NCBI GenBank assembly: GCA_021186555.1
Contig: JAJKFL010000006.1
Span: forward strand, 36,701,478-36,765,477
Reading direction: 5' to 3'
DNA: 64,000 nucleotides
Origin: Reticulitermes speratus
Taxonomy: Eukaryota > Arthropoda > Insecta > Blattodea > Rhinotermitidae
Shown: piece after piece, positions 47,601-59,309 of the stretch
How the letters are laid out: every line of letters starts with the position of its first letter
Numbering within the stretch: position 1 is the first letter of the stretch
Position numbers and translations under genes: made by a program
Notes under the pieces: model-generated
The model's database searches: none
What the model was told of the DNA's origin: nothing
The model's input: the letters and a program-made list of their open reading frames with translations, nothing else

Positions 47601-50600
47601 CATAAATATTTACATTATTTCTTACACGGTTAGGAATACCACTTACTGTGATTTTTCCACGGGCGGCGCACAAACCTGCCCACAATAACGGTTATGGCAC
47701 TTTGCCTTATAAAGATTTCAAACAAAAGGTTTTCTAGTTAAAACAATTCACTTCGATCAGACGCGTTCCCACGCACATTTTACGTCTCATATTTTGTATG
47801 TCGCTGTATAACTACTTACATTCGACTGTTCTTCAAACAAATGTGGAGTTATGGCTGCTTTCTGTAGGATTACGCTCTTATAAATCCTAAGATTTGAAGC
47901 TTTTTCGAATAATAGATGCAATTAAATCTTCTCGGAGGATCAACGTATAAATATGGATTTGTCTTGAAGCCAGTTCATTCCATGTCGCTACGCCTGATCG
48001 CCCGACATGAGGATCAGGCTGCTACCTTGACCGTAAAATTTGAGGACGAATTGGTGTCGTTCGCCACAATCTCTGTGTTCTTGGGCTCAAAGGCGCACCG
48101 TTTTTGTGTCCTGCAGTGCAAAACCGTCACATGGCCACCACTGTGGCTGCCAGCGTTACATGTTTGCCTAATTTGTACTGGAATAGCGAGTCTGCAAATT
48201 AACGCGTGGTGGTTATGAAATTACGCTTTATCGTTATGGCCCGAGTTCTTTGCTTACGGGAGAAAGAATGCGAAACGAAAGTTACTTGGCCTCGAACCAA
48301 TGCACACAACAAAAATTTAAGAGCTTCTCTTAGTTTTACTCTATGAAAAAAAAAAACGTTTTACATTTACGCTTATCTTCTGTCAGTAATTTCCGAGATA
48401 CACAGTGTCATGGCGGATAAAGTAATATATATACATATATAGCCTATATGTACGTAAGTATACAGGTAAATTTCACTCTACTTCTATAACGTGGCATTTA
48501 GGCACAGATGGGTAGTAGAGGTATAGCTCTTGCAATCTGAATCTGGACAAAAATGGGAGTGTTTTGTCAAAGCCATGCCTCGCCGCTTTACCCTCAGGAA
48601 AGAGCACATGTATCGCCTTTGTACAGGAGGATGGGGGGACCCTAGGGCCGGTCTGAATGGTTATTTGGGGAAAAAAACCCTTGCCCCCACCTGGCTTCAA
48701 ACCCCCAATCGTCTAGCCTCTAAGGAGCGGCTATACCGACTACGCTATCCCAGCCTAACATACTCGAACAGAGCGTGTGCAGTGACTTCGTGTCGTAAGA
48801 TCGGGATTGAAGTACTGACGTCATACCGAGTCAAAAACTTCATATCAACATGAGTCCGAATATCTACAAATGTCTTTTGCACATACATACTCTTCGATAT
48901 CGCATATATATATATATATTGTGGATTATTGTGGATATATTGGCGTAGTCGCTATAGCGAATCGCTGAGGGCTGGATAGTCCGGGGATGGAATGTTGGTG
49001 AGGACGAGATTTTCTGTGACGCCTAGACAGGACCTGAGGCCACACAGCCTCCGTACAACGAGTACCAGGTCTTTTACGCGGGTAAAAGGGACGAAGCGTG
49101 GTACTAATCACCCACCTCCTTCTAGTGCAGGGTTGCAAATAGGGTGGAGGTACACCTATGTCTCCCTTCTGTGCCAGCATAGCATGTTATGGGGCGATTT
49201 TACCTACATATAAATATATGTATATAAGTAAAGGTAAATCTCACCCTAGAACATGCCATAAATGCCCAGAGGGGGAATAGAGATATAGTTGTACACTTTC
49301 TTTAAACTCTTTGCTAGAAATGGGTGGGTGGTCAAAGCCAAGGCCAGGCCAGTTGAAGCCAGGGAATGATCCGGTACCCATTACATATGTATAATACATA
49401 TAAATATGTATAAGTATATGTTGTATACATACATACTTTTCAGGAAACGAATGAAATGAAACGAGAGGAGGCCTTCCTCATTGTTTATCCTCACGCTTCT
49501 TTACCGAAAGAACTAAATTTGAAAGCAATTTACTTGGCCGTTCTCGAGTTGCTATGTGCTTAGTTACGGACGGACACACGGGCGGCATTTTAACATGCGC
49601 TCCGCTATAATGGGTACGCGTCTAAAAACAAACGTCACTGGGGGTAGGATGCCCTGTGAATAAAAATTAGAGACTGGGTAATGGATTAAATAGGAAAGCA
49701 CAGAAATGTATTGACGAAAAGTAATAAATTCGAGCATAAGACTGACATATTCAAGGCAAAAATAATTGCAGAAATGAGAGCTTCTGCCCCAGTGTAGGGA
49801 CGAAATGTACATTGTCTCATCACACACCAAAATGACGAGACTGCAGTGAACATAAGAATGCTTGTCTACTTGCAACCGTCTTCATGGAACAGAGAATTAT
49901 CATCGTGCATGGTGGTGACGAGAACTGCTTCATTTCAAATGCTTTATTATAGTTCACATCTTGTGAGGAATCTGGAAATTGTAACTGTGGAAAAGATAGC
50001 TATGAACAAGAGAGGCAATGTAGGCCCACGAATAACTTAACATTGTAGAGCGTTCGCGTAAAAATTGTTGCGATGAAAAACAACAGAGCCATTTCTGTGT
50101 GTTTTGCTACATATCTCTGTCAACAATATTGACGTATTCAGTGTTGCACAGTCATGTTTTATAGTGAATTATATGTCGCCAGCTGCGAGCAACAATTAAA
50201 GAGGCTTGCGCTTTTTTTTTTTTACATTTTAATCAAATTTGGACTTTCTCGAAAGATTTTCATAAAACCCCCAAATATCAATTTTCACAGAAAACTGTCA
50301 AGTGGGAGCTGCGCTGATACAACGGGGCAGAATGGCAGACGGAAGAACTGATTGTCAAGACGAAGATAATCGGCGCTTTACGAGACAATGCGAAAGATTC
50401 TAATACTGGGACCGGACTTAATAAATAATTATGCCCCATCACCATAATGGCCAGGTCAATGCGGCAACAAAATCTGCAACTCGAAACAGTCAAACGAAAA
50501 TCATGGCTTTCCAGCCAATGGTTGAGTGTATAGGCCAGGTGTCGAATTCCGTTTGTAAGATAAATAAAAACAGCGACACAGAATTTGCTATCGCGCTTCT

Positions 50601-51315
50601 TAAAAAATAATTATAATAAAAAATACTGGCATGTGGTCTAACACTTTCGGATATGGAGAATAATTAAAGACATGCAAGGAAACTCTCTTTGATGCTATGC
50701 AGTTGACATATCCGAATTGGGCTTAGACCCATATTTCATCTACAGCTTAAAATGACACGAAGTCCAATAACGTAGACAGAATCACAACTGAAGAATTAAG
50801 AAAATAGCGAGGCAGCCAAAATTTTCGAATACTTTCATGGGAACGCACCAAGCATCTTACGTTCCTTACAAACCAAACTCGAACTCATGAACAAAAATCC
50901 CAAGTTTGAATGCTGAACGGTTCAAAATGTCGTTCAGGCATATTTCTTTAATCCAATTTATACACGTGCCCCACACCCACAAGTATGCTCTACAATCAAT
51001 GTATCCAACAATCACGTTTTGTTACAATATCATTATTACTACTCGGTGCAATACAGTAAATGCCGGTATCCAGTATTCCACGTATTAGACACACAAGTAC
51101 TACGTATTAATAGACCACAATCTGCATATTTATCGCTTGACACATTTTTATAAAGCAGGATTTCCGTGTTTCGTTACTATTTTATTACTGGGGAAGTTAA
51201 CAGTCCTTAAATTGTGTTTTCTCTCTGTTTACAGATGATGAATCAGTCAGCGTCTTTCTTCATGTTTCTTCTCACCATGATGGATAAAACCAGTCGTTCA
51301 AATGACACAGATTAG
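40509..51315 (+). CDS. OR-C: complete odorant receptor, 7tm_6 family, 402 aa
   Basis: Seven exons: 40509-40783, 42087-42363, 43757-43971, 45891-45990, 47116-47220, 47307-47462 and 51235-51315, each the same length and phase as in OR-B. Full open frame of 402 codons ending in TAG. It differs from OR-B by about 20 residues: 6 in exon 1, 2 in exon 2, 5 in exon 3, 0 in exon 4, 1 in exon 5, 3 in exon 6 and 3 in exon 7. Notable changes are Cys to Ser in the fourth helix (VSVACSQ), Cys to Ser and Gly to Arg in the normally conserved C-terminal segment (SSDWVRTP), and Ser to Tyr in the long extracellular loop (DAYTSP). Expected role as for OR-B, possibly with a different ligand preference. No inactivating lesion is visible. 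Intron 6 is about 2.2 kb longer than in OR-B because OR-B has lost that DNA. Confidence 0.93.
40784..42086 (+). other. OR-C intron 1
   Basis: Shorter than in OR-B by about 350 bp, mostly after 40850. Ends with the 89-bp tandem repeat. Confidence 0.6.
41812..42127 (+). repeat. 89-bp tandem repeat spanning intron 1/exon 2 boundary of OR-C
   Basis: Phase marks at 41812, 41901, 41990 and 42079, again exactly 89 bases apart. The third copy reads CTAG|CTTCCGTATGGATAAATTT, almost identical to the true exon start. Confidence 0.9.
42087..42363 (+). CDS. OR-C exon 2
   Basis: Acceptor TTTCTAG|GTTCCG inside the last copy of the 89-bp repeat; donor TCACAG|GTAAAG. Two replacements relative to OR-B: Lys to Glu (LTEFF) and Ser to Tyr (DAYTSP). 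Confidence 0.92.
42364..43756 (+). other. OR-C intron 2
   Basis: A family B SINE at 42525-42763; otherwise shared sequence only. Confidence 0.65.
42525..42763 (-). mobile_element. tRNA-derived SINE, family B (OR-C intron 2)
   Basis: Orthologous to 299-541 and 21757-21994. Confidence 0.65.
43757..43971 (+). CDS. OR-C exon 3
   Basis: Acceptor TTCAG|TTTATC, donor ATGCG|GTATGT. Fourth helix and charged loop. A His (RLHEC) replaces the Asn of both other copies. Confidence 0.92.
43972..45890 (+). other. OR-C intron 3
   Basis: Empty site of the OR-A SINE at about 43980. (ATT)n at 44652-44679. A deletion near 45591 removes about 0.6 kb, leaving only the end of a family B SINE (45592-45650). Confidence 0.7.
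45891..45990 (+). CDS. OR-C exon 4
   Basis: Acceptor TTTCAG|GTAC, donor ATG|GTAAAA. Same protein sequence as OR-B exon 4. Confidence 0.92.
45991..47115 (+). other. OR-C intron 4
   Basis: Shared sequence only; nothing recognised. Confidence 0.55.
47116..47220 (+). CDS. OR-C exon 5
   Basis: Acceptor TTTTACAG|AGT, donor CAA|GTAAGG. SLEDSTDLAQ carries the private Ser. Confidence 0.92.
47307..47462 (+). CDS. OR-C exon 6
   Basis: Acceptor TTCCAG|GCG, donor AAT|GTAAGA. SSDWVRTPVPFQ departs from the SCDWVGTP of both other copies; the rest (MATANKEFTLTAGKF) is unchanged. Confidence 0.92.
48495..48765 (-). mobile_element. tRNA-derived SINE, family B, most complete copy
   Basis: The minus strand starts GGCTGGGATAGCGTAGTCGG (A-box region) and has GGGGGTTTGAAGCC (B box), then the body ending in ATGCCACG. 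It serves as the reference for the partial copies. Confidence 0.72.
48943..49203 (+). mobile_element. tRNA-derived SINE, family B, forward (OR-C intron 6)
   Basis: GGCGTAGTCGCTATAGCGAA head; body with GACCTGAGGCCACACAG and ACGAAGCGTGGTACTAATCA. Ortholog of 7138-7385. Confidence 0.62.
49250..49385 (-). mobile_element. SINE family B, tail fragment
   Basis: ACATGCCATAAATGCCCAGA and GGGTGGGTGGTCAAAGCCA recall the tail of the family. The head is missing. Confidence 0.45.
51235..51315 (+). CDS. OR-C exon 7 (last coding exon)
   Basis: Acceptor TTTACAG|ATG; 26 codons then TAG. Tail MDKTSRSNDTD. All three copies end after the same number of residues. Confidence 0.9.
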   Translation: MMNQSASFFMFLLTMMDKTSRSNDTD

Positions 51316-53605
51316 CACATTCTAAATTTGACACAACATTCACCCCACAGTTGCTATTTTCGCTACTTTTATGCTGTCCATTTTTGTATTATTTCGTATT
51401 TAACATGTAATGACATGTAAATGACGCAAGCATTTGTGTGACCGTTCAATTCTACTCACAAATCTAGCAAATAAACAAAATAAACAAAGCATATATAGTG
51501 ATTGATCATTTTTAATATTGCTCTAATTTCTTACCAAACAGAAGGCTTTATATAATTTAAACATCTGCCTCCTCCTTTTGCAAAAACAAAGTTTGACATC
51601 AATTGCATGTTTTCGTGTACTCCGTGCACGTTGTGAATTAACTACTCACATAACAGGGAGGTTGCCTCTTAGTCCATCCGTCGTTTAGTTTGGAGCGCTA
51701 TCCTACTTAGCGCATTTCCATAGAACCTGGCATTGTGTTACACAGCAATTTACATACAGCTCAGACAGGACTTTAAAAATTTAAGTTATGGGAAATAGTA
51801 AAATATAGAGCTTCATTAAAACCCACATATCCCATTTAGCGAATTATCATCACTGACCACGGACTACCATATATCAATTCTATAGTTTCATGATGATAGT
51901 GTCTTCTTTTGGACTCTGTCTATCGTCTAATGTACAGTTGGAACGTACATCTTCAACAGCCACCTCCTTTTCCGTCCTCAGGTGACGATTCGGGAAATGC
52001 ACCTACTCTGGTTCACCCCTTAAACAAGGTGCTCTGTCACTGGACACCAAAAACGTTGTATTCAACTGTGCATTAAATGACAGAGAAAATAACAAACAGA
52101 GTTTCTGAGTGACAGAAGTTTACAGTTCAGTAGCAATTCGTAACGCCTTGTGAAGAGAAATAAGTGTAGAAAAAGTCAAAAGATTGGTGGAAAATGTAAT
52201 GTAATTTAATTTATTCCATTAAAACAGTTCCTTAAAAGTGAAGTTAAACAAGTTTGTCACAATATTCCTTTCATCTCTTTCTTTCCGTCTAAAGTAACAA
52301 CACTCGCCTGCCAACCGTAAATATCATTATCCGAACTTTTTTGATTTGTGTCCAGGTTTGTTAACCGCCACGGTAGGTAGTAGTACCCAGTGTTCATTTT
52401 GCGTGCATCTGAAACATGGAGTTTTTGTATATAACTTAACACATGCAGCCCATTTTCTGCCAGTCTTATTTGCGTAATTCACATTCAGACTACAACAACA
52501 GAATTCAATTTAATTTAAATGCTAGCTTGCGTGGGTGATTTTAGAAGGTAACACAATGTGAATTAAATTAACACTGCTTACAATTGTAAATAATGTGAGT
52601 ATTACTACTACAGATACTACTACAACTATTACTGCTACTACTACTACTACTAAATACTACTACTACTACTACTAGCTGACTACTACCACCACCAACAGCA
52701 ACAGCAAGGCCAATTTTGGAAGTACTTTTTACCGAAGTAGGCCTAAATATTTTGTCTACTTTGAATTTGCCGTAAACAACCTCAAAGACATGCACGAAGC
52801 CAGATTTGTAATTTTGGGCACATAAGTTATGTTTCATATAAAATTTGCATATATTCTAATTTGGTACAGCATTTTATATATCCAGGGTAAAAATCTTATT
52901 ATTTATGCCACCAAACCGGAAATTACGTTGGTCTGTTACTTTCACAAATTCCTTTTCTTACGTTCTGGAATGCTTCACACCCCATGAGTCACGCATTTGT
53001 CGGCGGACTGTCACCACACAAAATTTCAGAATTACAGTATCGCTCAGACCGCTTACGTTCCTGCGCCAGCCATGTTGTTAAAATCGGATTATGAAATAAA
53101 CTCTAGAATCAGCTTTTACCAGTCATATCGTTCTTACCAAATTCTGTCAATGCCATTCAAGTGATTCAAAAATTTAAAGCGAGGCACATAGACAGATGGG
53201 AATATCATAAGCCAAGTTTCCCCCCTCAGAATTAAATCAGGCCAAAACACATAGCACAGAAAAAGTAGACAGTGAATGAAACCACTGTCAGCCGTAATAT
53301 AAAAATCCACATCAACAAACACTTCAACATTCAGTACCTAATTCGTTAAAGGAAAAGACGAAATCTGGAGATTTATTTTTTTAATTTCGTACGCCGCCAT
53401 CTCCATACAACCATTTTGTGTTACTTAAAGAGTAACTTGAGCTTATTTTAAAGTGAAAAGTGGTCTGGATCCCCTAAGCCCCAAATGGTAAAACATAAAA
53501 ATACACCTGTTACCTTCTCGTCTGTATCAATATCGGTCTACCAATAGGCGACATGAAATAATCTTAACAGACCAAAACAGACTTCCTAAACATATTAATT
53601 TACAT
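51316..53605. other. Unit 3 intergenic tract, proximal part
   Basis: Parallel to 28873-31170, with a trinucleotide tract at 52601-52700. No gene seen. Confidence 0.6.
52601..52700. repeat. (ACT)n trinucleotide tract (unit 3)
   Basis: Interrupted by AAA and AGCTG; shorter pure runs than in unit 2. Confidence 0.9.
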
Positions 53606-54779
53606 AGATGCACAGTAAAGTTAGAAGAAACGGCGATCACGCGGGCTGTCTTTGTGCCAAGCGAGGTCTGAGTACGGTTACCTCTTACTCGTCATTAATT
53701 AAACCGATAGGAAGGTAGCGAGCAGAACTCACTGTTAGCCACATTGTAGCGGCCTTCGCTGCTTGAGACAGCGTAACAGCTCAGCAGATATGTTGTTGGC
53801 AGCACTGCTTAGGAGATACGATTGCAAACTTGTGTACGCCGTAATGCAGTACACGGATTTCACAATGGCGTTCATTACTTTCAAATATAATGTTTCACGT
53901 TAAACACGTAAATGTAATTTTATTTAAGCCCATAAGTACATTACGGCCTCCCTGCACCGTATGCACGAAACTCACAAATGCGTAACACCATTACTGCCGA
54001 TATCTTACACACCGTTTCATCCAAATCGGAAAATAAATGTGGAAAGTAAGGACAGAAATTCAATCACATCCTTCAGTAAAGTATGGTTTTCCTTGTGCCG
54101 ACTTTCATGAAACTCACTCTTGTTCGACAAGGTTTTTACAGAACTCCTATACTGATTTTCATGAAAATCTGATAAGCGGTTTATTCATTGATGATATTAT
54201 GTCACAGACAGACAGACGGACAGACGGAAGGACATGATCTTTACATAATGCATTTTTACTTCGTAAAAAACGCATAGTAATACAGCCAACCCCGTTAAGA
54301 TGGAGAAGATAATATTTTCTCAACCAGCCAGAAGTTACCACAGTTTCCGGAACCCGCGACGGTTCATTACCGTCGTCACAGCGCCCCGCCAATTGTCCTT
54401 TCTCTCAACCATATGAATCCAGTACACACTGTTAGGGAGCCCCCGTCTTTTGGCTCCAATTATTACGGCCAGTACCTTAAAGACACCAAGCAAAAACGGA
54501 CTCCATAATTAACATTTGAAAGACTAAAAGTACTTCCTTCCAATGCGCACCGATTTTCGAAAGAGAAATACTTTTTGGAGGGTTCCCAGTCTTCGCCCAT
54601 TTGTCCTCCTGGTAAGAGCAGCGTGAGTAAATATGAGTAAGGGGCATGGGTGGAATGATATAGATGGAGAAAACCCGAAGTTCTGCGGAAAAGACCGGAC
54701 CCAGTGCCACTTTGCCTACCCTCTATTATATCGACTCTTGAACCCGGGCCTCCGTGGTAAGAGGCCGGCGGCTAACAGC

Positions 54780-54960
54780 TTTTTTTTTTTTTTTTTTTTT
54801 TTTTAAGAAAGCCTTCTTTATTCGTCATGTTCAGCACACAGTTACATACTTCATCGCGTGCTTAATGTTAGTGAATAATGTTAAGTGTATGGAGGCTACA
54901 TGCAGAGTGACTGATATAGCAGCAATGTTGATGGAGGAGTTGGAGAGGCTCTGTAGCGGG
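54780..54960 (-). mobile_element. Short poly(A) retrocopy (unit 3)
   Basis: Ortholog of 32347-32515, with a T25 run at 54780-54804. Confidence 0.55.
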
Positions 54961-55390
54961 GACTAACAACTGCTGTCTGTGCAAGCAATAAAAATTAAAT
55001 AAATCGAAGACGGGCATTTAATTATACTAACTTAAATAATGATACAATATCCATGATAATCTCCTACTTCACCCTGTCAACCACATAACTGACCTCATCA
55101 AATAGCAGGATAATTGACTGCCGAAACATACAAGACCAAGAACAAACAATTGGTACAGAGGTCCTGTCCCTATGGGTAAAAACCCTATGGCATAATTATG
55201 ACCAATCCCATAAGGGGCGTAGTTGGGGGGCTGGGGAGCGAGTGCTACGGCCACCCCGAGTGAGAAAGACTAAGGGGCGCAAAATTGGCGACAAAATAAA
55301 TAGTTTAAAGAAGCAAATTAACTTATTATTATACATTTTTCGTGCTATTAGCAATATACAGACAAGATTTATTCCAACTTGCTGCAGTGG

Positions 55391-56235
55391 CATATATCAA
55401 TATAAAAGCTATTCCACCATGTTTCGGCTGATACACGTACTCATCATCAGGTAGTACACTCAAAGGTCATGTTTAGTTACGAATATAACCTTGTCCAAGG
55501 CTAATGTAAAATGTACATTCCAGAGTAAATTACAATATCTTCGTGTGTAGTGACCAGTCATGTAAAAATACAGGTAAACAATCCCTGTAGGGCCCTTAGG
55601 GTTCAGGAGGTTGAGGCTCCCAGATTTCAAGACAATCGGCACATGAAGGTGGTAAAGTTGTCAACCGTACGCCCCGGACGCCTTTACCTCCAGGAAATAG
55701 TCCTGGTACACGTTTCTGTTAGAGGCTGAGTCGACCACTTGGCCATAGTGAGGCCGGAAGGATCGTGTCAATGAAAAATTTCAATGACACCATCAGTAAT
55801 CGAACCGGCACAGTGCCTCAACCAACTGCGCCACCGCGTGCCCTCCATATATGAAATATATAATATAAAATACACAGCACACAATTAATAAAAATTATTT
55901 GTGTCCAAGCATCTTCTTTCCAAATTAGTATAAAGGTCTGTATACCGTGTAGGTGCGTGTACTGAACATTGTACTAGTTTTGAAAGAAGATGCTTGCAAG
56001 CAAACAGATTCCATTAATTGTTTTCTATAGGCCTATTTAGTTTTATATATTATTTTATAAATCATTGCCCACTGTGTACGAAAATACTGTAATTTATTCT
56101 GGAAAGTAATTTACATTGCAATTTACCTTGGACAGTGTTACATATTCTTAACTTAATATGACGCATGTGTGTACTCCCTGACAATGGATGCGTGTACCGA
56201 CCGAAACATGTTGGAGTAGCTTTCATATTGATATA
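55391..56235. repeat. Pair of inverted ~65-bp arms (unit 3), interrupted
   Basis: Arms at 55391-55458 and 56171-56235, equivalent to those of unit 2. The spacer is enlarged by the 383-bp insertion. Confidence 0.6.
55752..56134 (-). mobile_element. Insertion private to unit 3 with tRNA-like end (SINE family C)
   Basis: Absent from unit 2, where GCCATAGTGA is followed directly by GTGTTACATATTC. The minus strand at 55788-55848 reads GGTGGCGCAGTTGGTTGAGG (A box) and CCGGTTCGATTAC (B box). The rest includes an inverted pair (AAGCATCTTCTTTCCAAA at about 55908 and TTTGAAAGAAGATGCTT at about 55979). It may be two nested insertions. Confidence 0.6.
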
Positions 56236-56796
56236 AACTAGCGCAATAAGTTGGAAAGCATCTTATTTTAAAAAAACTGATTTCTGCGCTTGACAAAATT
56301 TAAATTATTGAGTCATAATAACCCCACCATGGCTGAAGTCCGTGGCGGTCTGAGCCTGCTGGCTGCCTGTCTCGTTAGCATGGATTCATGAAGGGCTGCA
56401 TTCTAGCACCTAGCAATACAACTTACAGTTTCATATGTGCAGAGTATATTACACTACATACACGTGCAAATGTCTTGAGCATCCTGGCTACGTCCCCACC
56501 ACAACGTATCTGCTGTTAGCTCCCAGTCAATATGGTCTGGGCCTCAAACAGTACAAACACACAAGCAAGTGAAACAGCCCCTGCCTTCAGTACTTGTAGT
56601 CAGCAGAGTGACGATGCACATGGTGAAAGCCATTATGGCACTATCAAAACACTACTGAGTCGGAAGACAAAGGTTCCCCATAGACAGACCTTCACAATTA
56701 AAAATCATGAGGTTAATATGACAATACTACAACCCTTATAAGGAATAGGTTTATGGGTTGTATCAAACGTTTTAACCGTCAGGGTTGGGTAAAAGC

Positions 56797-57025
56797 CGGT
56801 CCCGGAAGTCGCGCAGTCTAAGGCGTAGGTTTAAGGGAGCTCGCTTGCTGGGATTGCGGTTTCGACACCCGCCGCTGGCGTGGAGGCCTGTCTCTTGTGA
56901 ATGTGTGTTGTAAGGTAGAGGCTTTTGCGAAGGCCCGATCCGTCGTCCTGACGAGTCCTATAGGGTGTGTGTCATTGTGTGTGATCAAGTGCAACAATAA
57001 CCCTCTACACCTACAACGAGTAAGT
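56797..57025 (+). mobile_element. tRNA-derived SINE, family A (unit 3)
   Basis: Ortholog of 33971-34200, with small changes in the body. Confidence 0.72.
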
Positions 57026-57169
57026 AGTGAAGGTTAGACTACGAAAGAAAAGGAAGAAAGGCTCGTTTCAATTAATAAATCATATGTTTAGGCTGTGTAC
57101 GCACCCACAAATGTTTCTTGCTCTGTCCTAATATACTACTGACACGCGGTCTTCATCATTAGGGACTTA

Positions 57170-57565
57170 ATTACAATACAAATCATGTATCCAGCAGAGA
57201 TTGCTCCACTGCATATTGCCTACTATCTTATTTCTTTAGGATTCATTTTAATATGATTCTCCCATCTACGCCTACGTATTCCATATGGTCTCTATCTTTC
57301 AGGGTTCCCCACCAAAATCCTGCCTGCTCTTATCTTCTCCTCCTTCGTGCCATATGCCCAGCCCATATTCTCTTCTTATTTGTCAACCAAATATCTGGTG
57401 AGCAGTACAAAACATGAAGCGCCTCATTACACAATTTCACCATTCTGTAGTTACTCCCTCCCTCTTAGGCCCAAATAGCTTCCTCAGCACCCTAATCTCT
57501 AACACTCTCAACCGGTGTTCTTCCCTTACTTATGGGAAGCCACCAAACAATAGGAGACCCTTAAA
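57170..57565 (-). mobile_element. Non-LTR retrotransposon (LINE) 3' fragment (unit 3)
   Basis: Nearly identical to the unit 2 fragment; the same WAGHMARRRR and RRRRWENHIK words on the minus strand. Confidence 0.88.
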
Positions 57566-59309
57566 ATGGAAAACCCTGATATCCAGCACTCAAGATGAGT
57601 GGCTACAGCTCACAGGGTTCATGAAAAACAAAACATTGGTGGTCTTGAAGAGTGTGGCGGTGTATAACTCTTCAACAGTTATTGTTTTCTCAAATATGTA
57701 CATAGCTTACAGAATACACCACATCATGCCTGCGGTAAGTGTTCTACAGAGAGGTCTTTTCAAAGCTGCAGTTCGTTGTGGGGGGGGGGGGGGGGGGGTT
57801 GCCTGTGGTGGGGACCAAACTTTACTTTGTATGAAGGGACTTAGCAGGACTTGGTTTTCCACCAACATGTGTTAGAATTCGCTAAATTAAATGCACAAAA
57901 TGTTATTACTGATTGTAAAATCGCTTCATGTACTGCACTTCTGTCAGCTATTTTGTTTAGTTGAGTTTTGTTTAGTTTAGTGTGAGCATCTCTAAACTGT
58001 CTAGTGACCTGCTCCTGCTAAGAAACTAACAAGAGTGATTAACCACACTAGCACCATAATAATAAGCCGTAAACAATCCCTTAAACAATAAACTGCAGAT
58101 GCAATGATAGTGCTAATTAGTGCCTGTGAAGAGAGACACAGCATGTGCCTCCAAAACATTCATAATCATGTACCAGACTGTACGGTGTCCTAATTCACAC
58201 CGCATTATGAATACTCACCACTGCGAGCAACTCAAATCCTGTACCAGAGGATATTAAGTACAACTGAAACCTGGATCAAAGTGTCACATTTAGAAAACTG
58301 AATTACAGAAGAGCAGTATCGCTTTTACAGAAACAGTACTTAATATCACACATTTTTTGCACCAGTTGTGTACTTTGTCTTTCATATTTTGCCTCTCAAA
58401 CAAACTGAGGAAACGAGATCTGAAATGCTTACCGGATACAGACATTATCAGTATAAATACACACTTTAGTGTCAGGACAGCAAATCATGAATTTCAAAGT
58501 TCTATTAAAATGATGTTACAAGGACAATCACACACTCAAAACTACTTACAATGTTGAATGTTCTGGAAGGATAAATGGCTTTATGGTTCAATCAACTGCC
58601 TCCATTGCATACAACTGTCACACATGAAATAAATAAAATACAGATGCCATAACTATGATTACATAAACAAAAAAACTTCAGTTTTCAAGGTGATATTTTT
58701 TCACAGTACACACAACACAAATACATTAAGTTGCAGCACTGCCCATTGTTATACTAAACTCAACACACAAAAAGACAACACAAGTGTAATACACAATACA
58801 AGTTCAAGAAGCAGAGTACATGCATATAAACAGCATATATGACAACCTACAGATTATGAACAACATTCAGCGAGGTTACGTATGTCACAGTAATAAAGTT
58901 AAATGACAATATAAATGATGCTAAAATATTTCACTGAATTTTTCAACATAATAACAGACTACACTAATGCATTTGTTTTCTCTTAGCACATCTTCTATAT
59001 TCATTGCTCGGGAAGGTCCAGTTTTTTACCTTATAAACAGCATTTCTCCAGTGTTCCAAGTATTTACTTGCACTGAGTCACCAATGACAAAACTTGGCAC
59101 ACTCCGCATAGCATAAGACACCAATGAGGCTGTCAACTTCCTTGAACAAAACAATTGTTGACAGACATCTGCTTTCCAGTTTACCTGCAATCAATGTTAA
59201 AATGATACAAATTCCCTTCAAAATAGACTACTTTTTAAAGAAGAGAAAAAACAACACCATTGCTGATAATATTACAAGTGACTCAACTTCACTGTGTAAC
59301 TGTACTTAC
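57566..59309. other. Unit 3 intergenic tract, middle part
   Basis: Contains the longest G-run (57780-57798). No gene recognised. Confidence 0.5.
57780..57798. repeat. Poly(G) run, G19
   Basis: Uninterrupted. Length differs from units 1 and 2. Confidence 0.95.

Larger units (their letters stand above)
47463..51234 (+). other. OR-C intron 6
   Basis: About 3.8 kb. Contains a complete minus-strand family B SINE (48495-48765), a forward one (48943-49203), a tail fragment (49250-49385) and sequence at 49430-49940 that parallels 7720-8800 in OR-A without the LTR-like insert. Confidence 0.65.
53606..57565. other. Block shared with unit 2, absent from unit 1 (unit 3 copy)
   Basis: Same order of elements as 31171-34735. 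It is about 0.4 kb longer because of the insertion at 55752-56134. Confidence 0.7.

Noticed and set aside
55788..55848. Possible tRNA gene on the minus strand
   Set aside because: A and B boxes only; no acceptor stem pairing seen, and it lies in an insertion private to unit 3.
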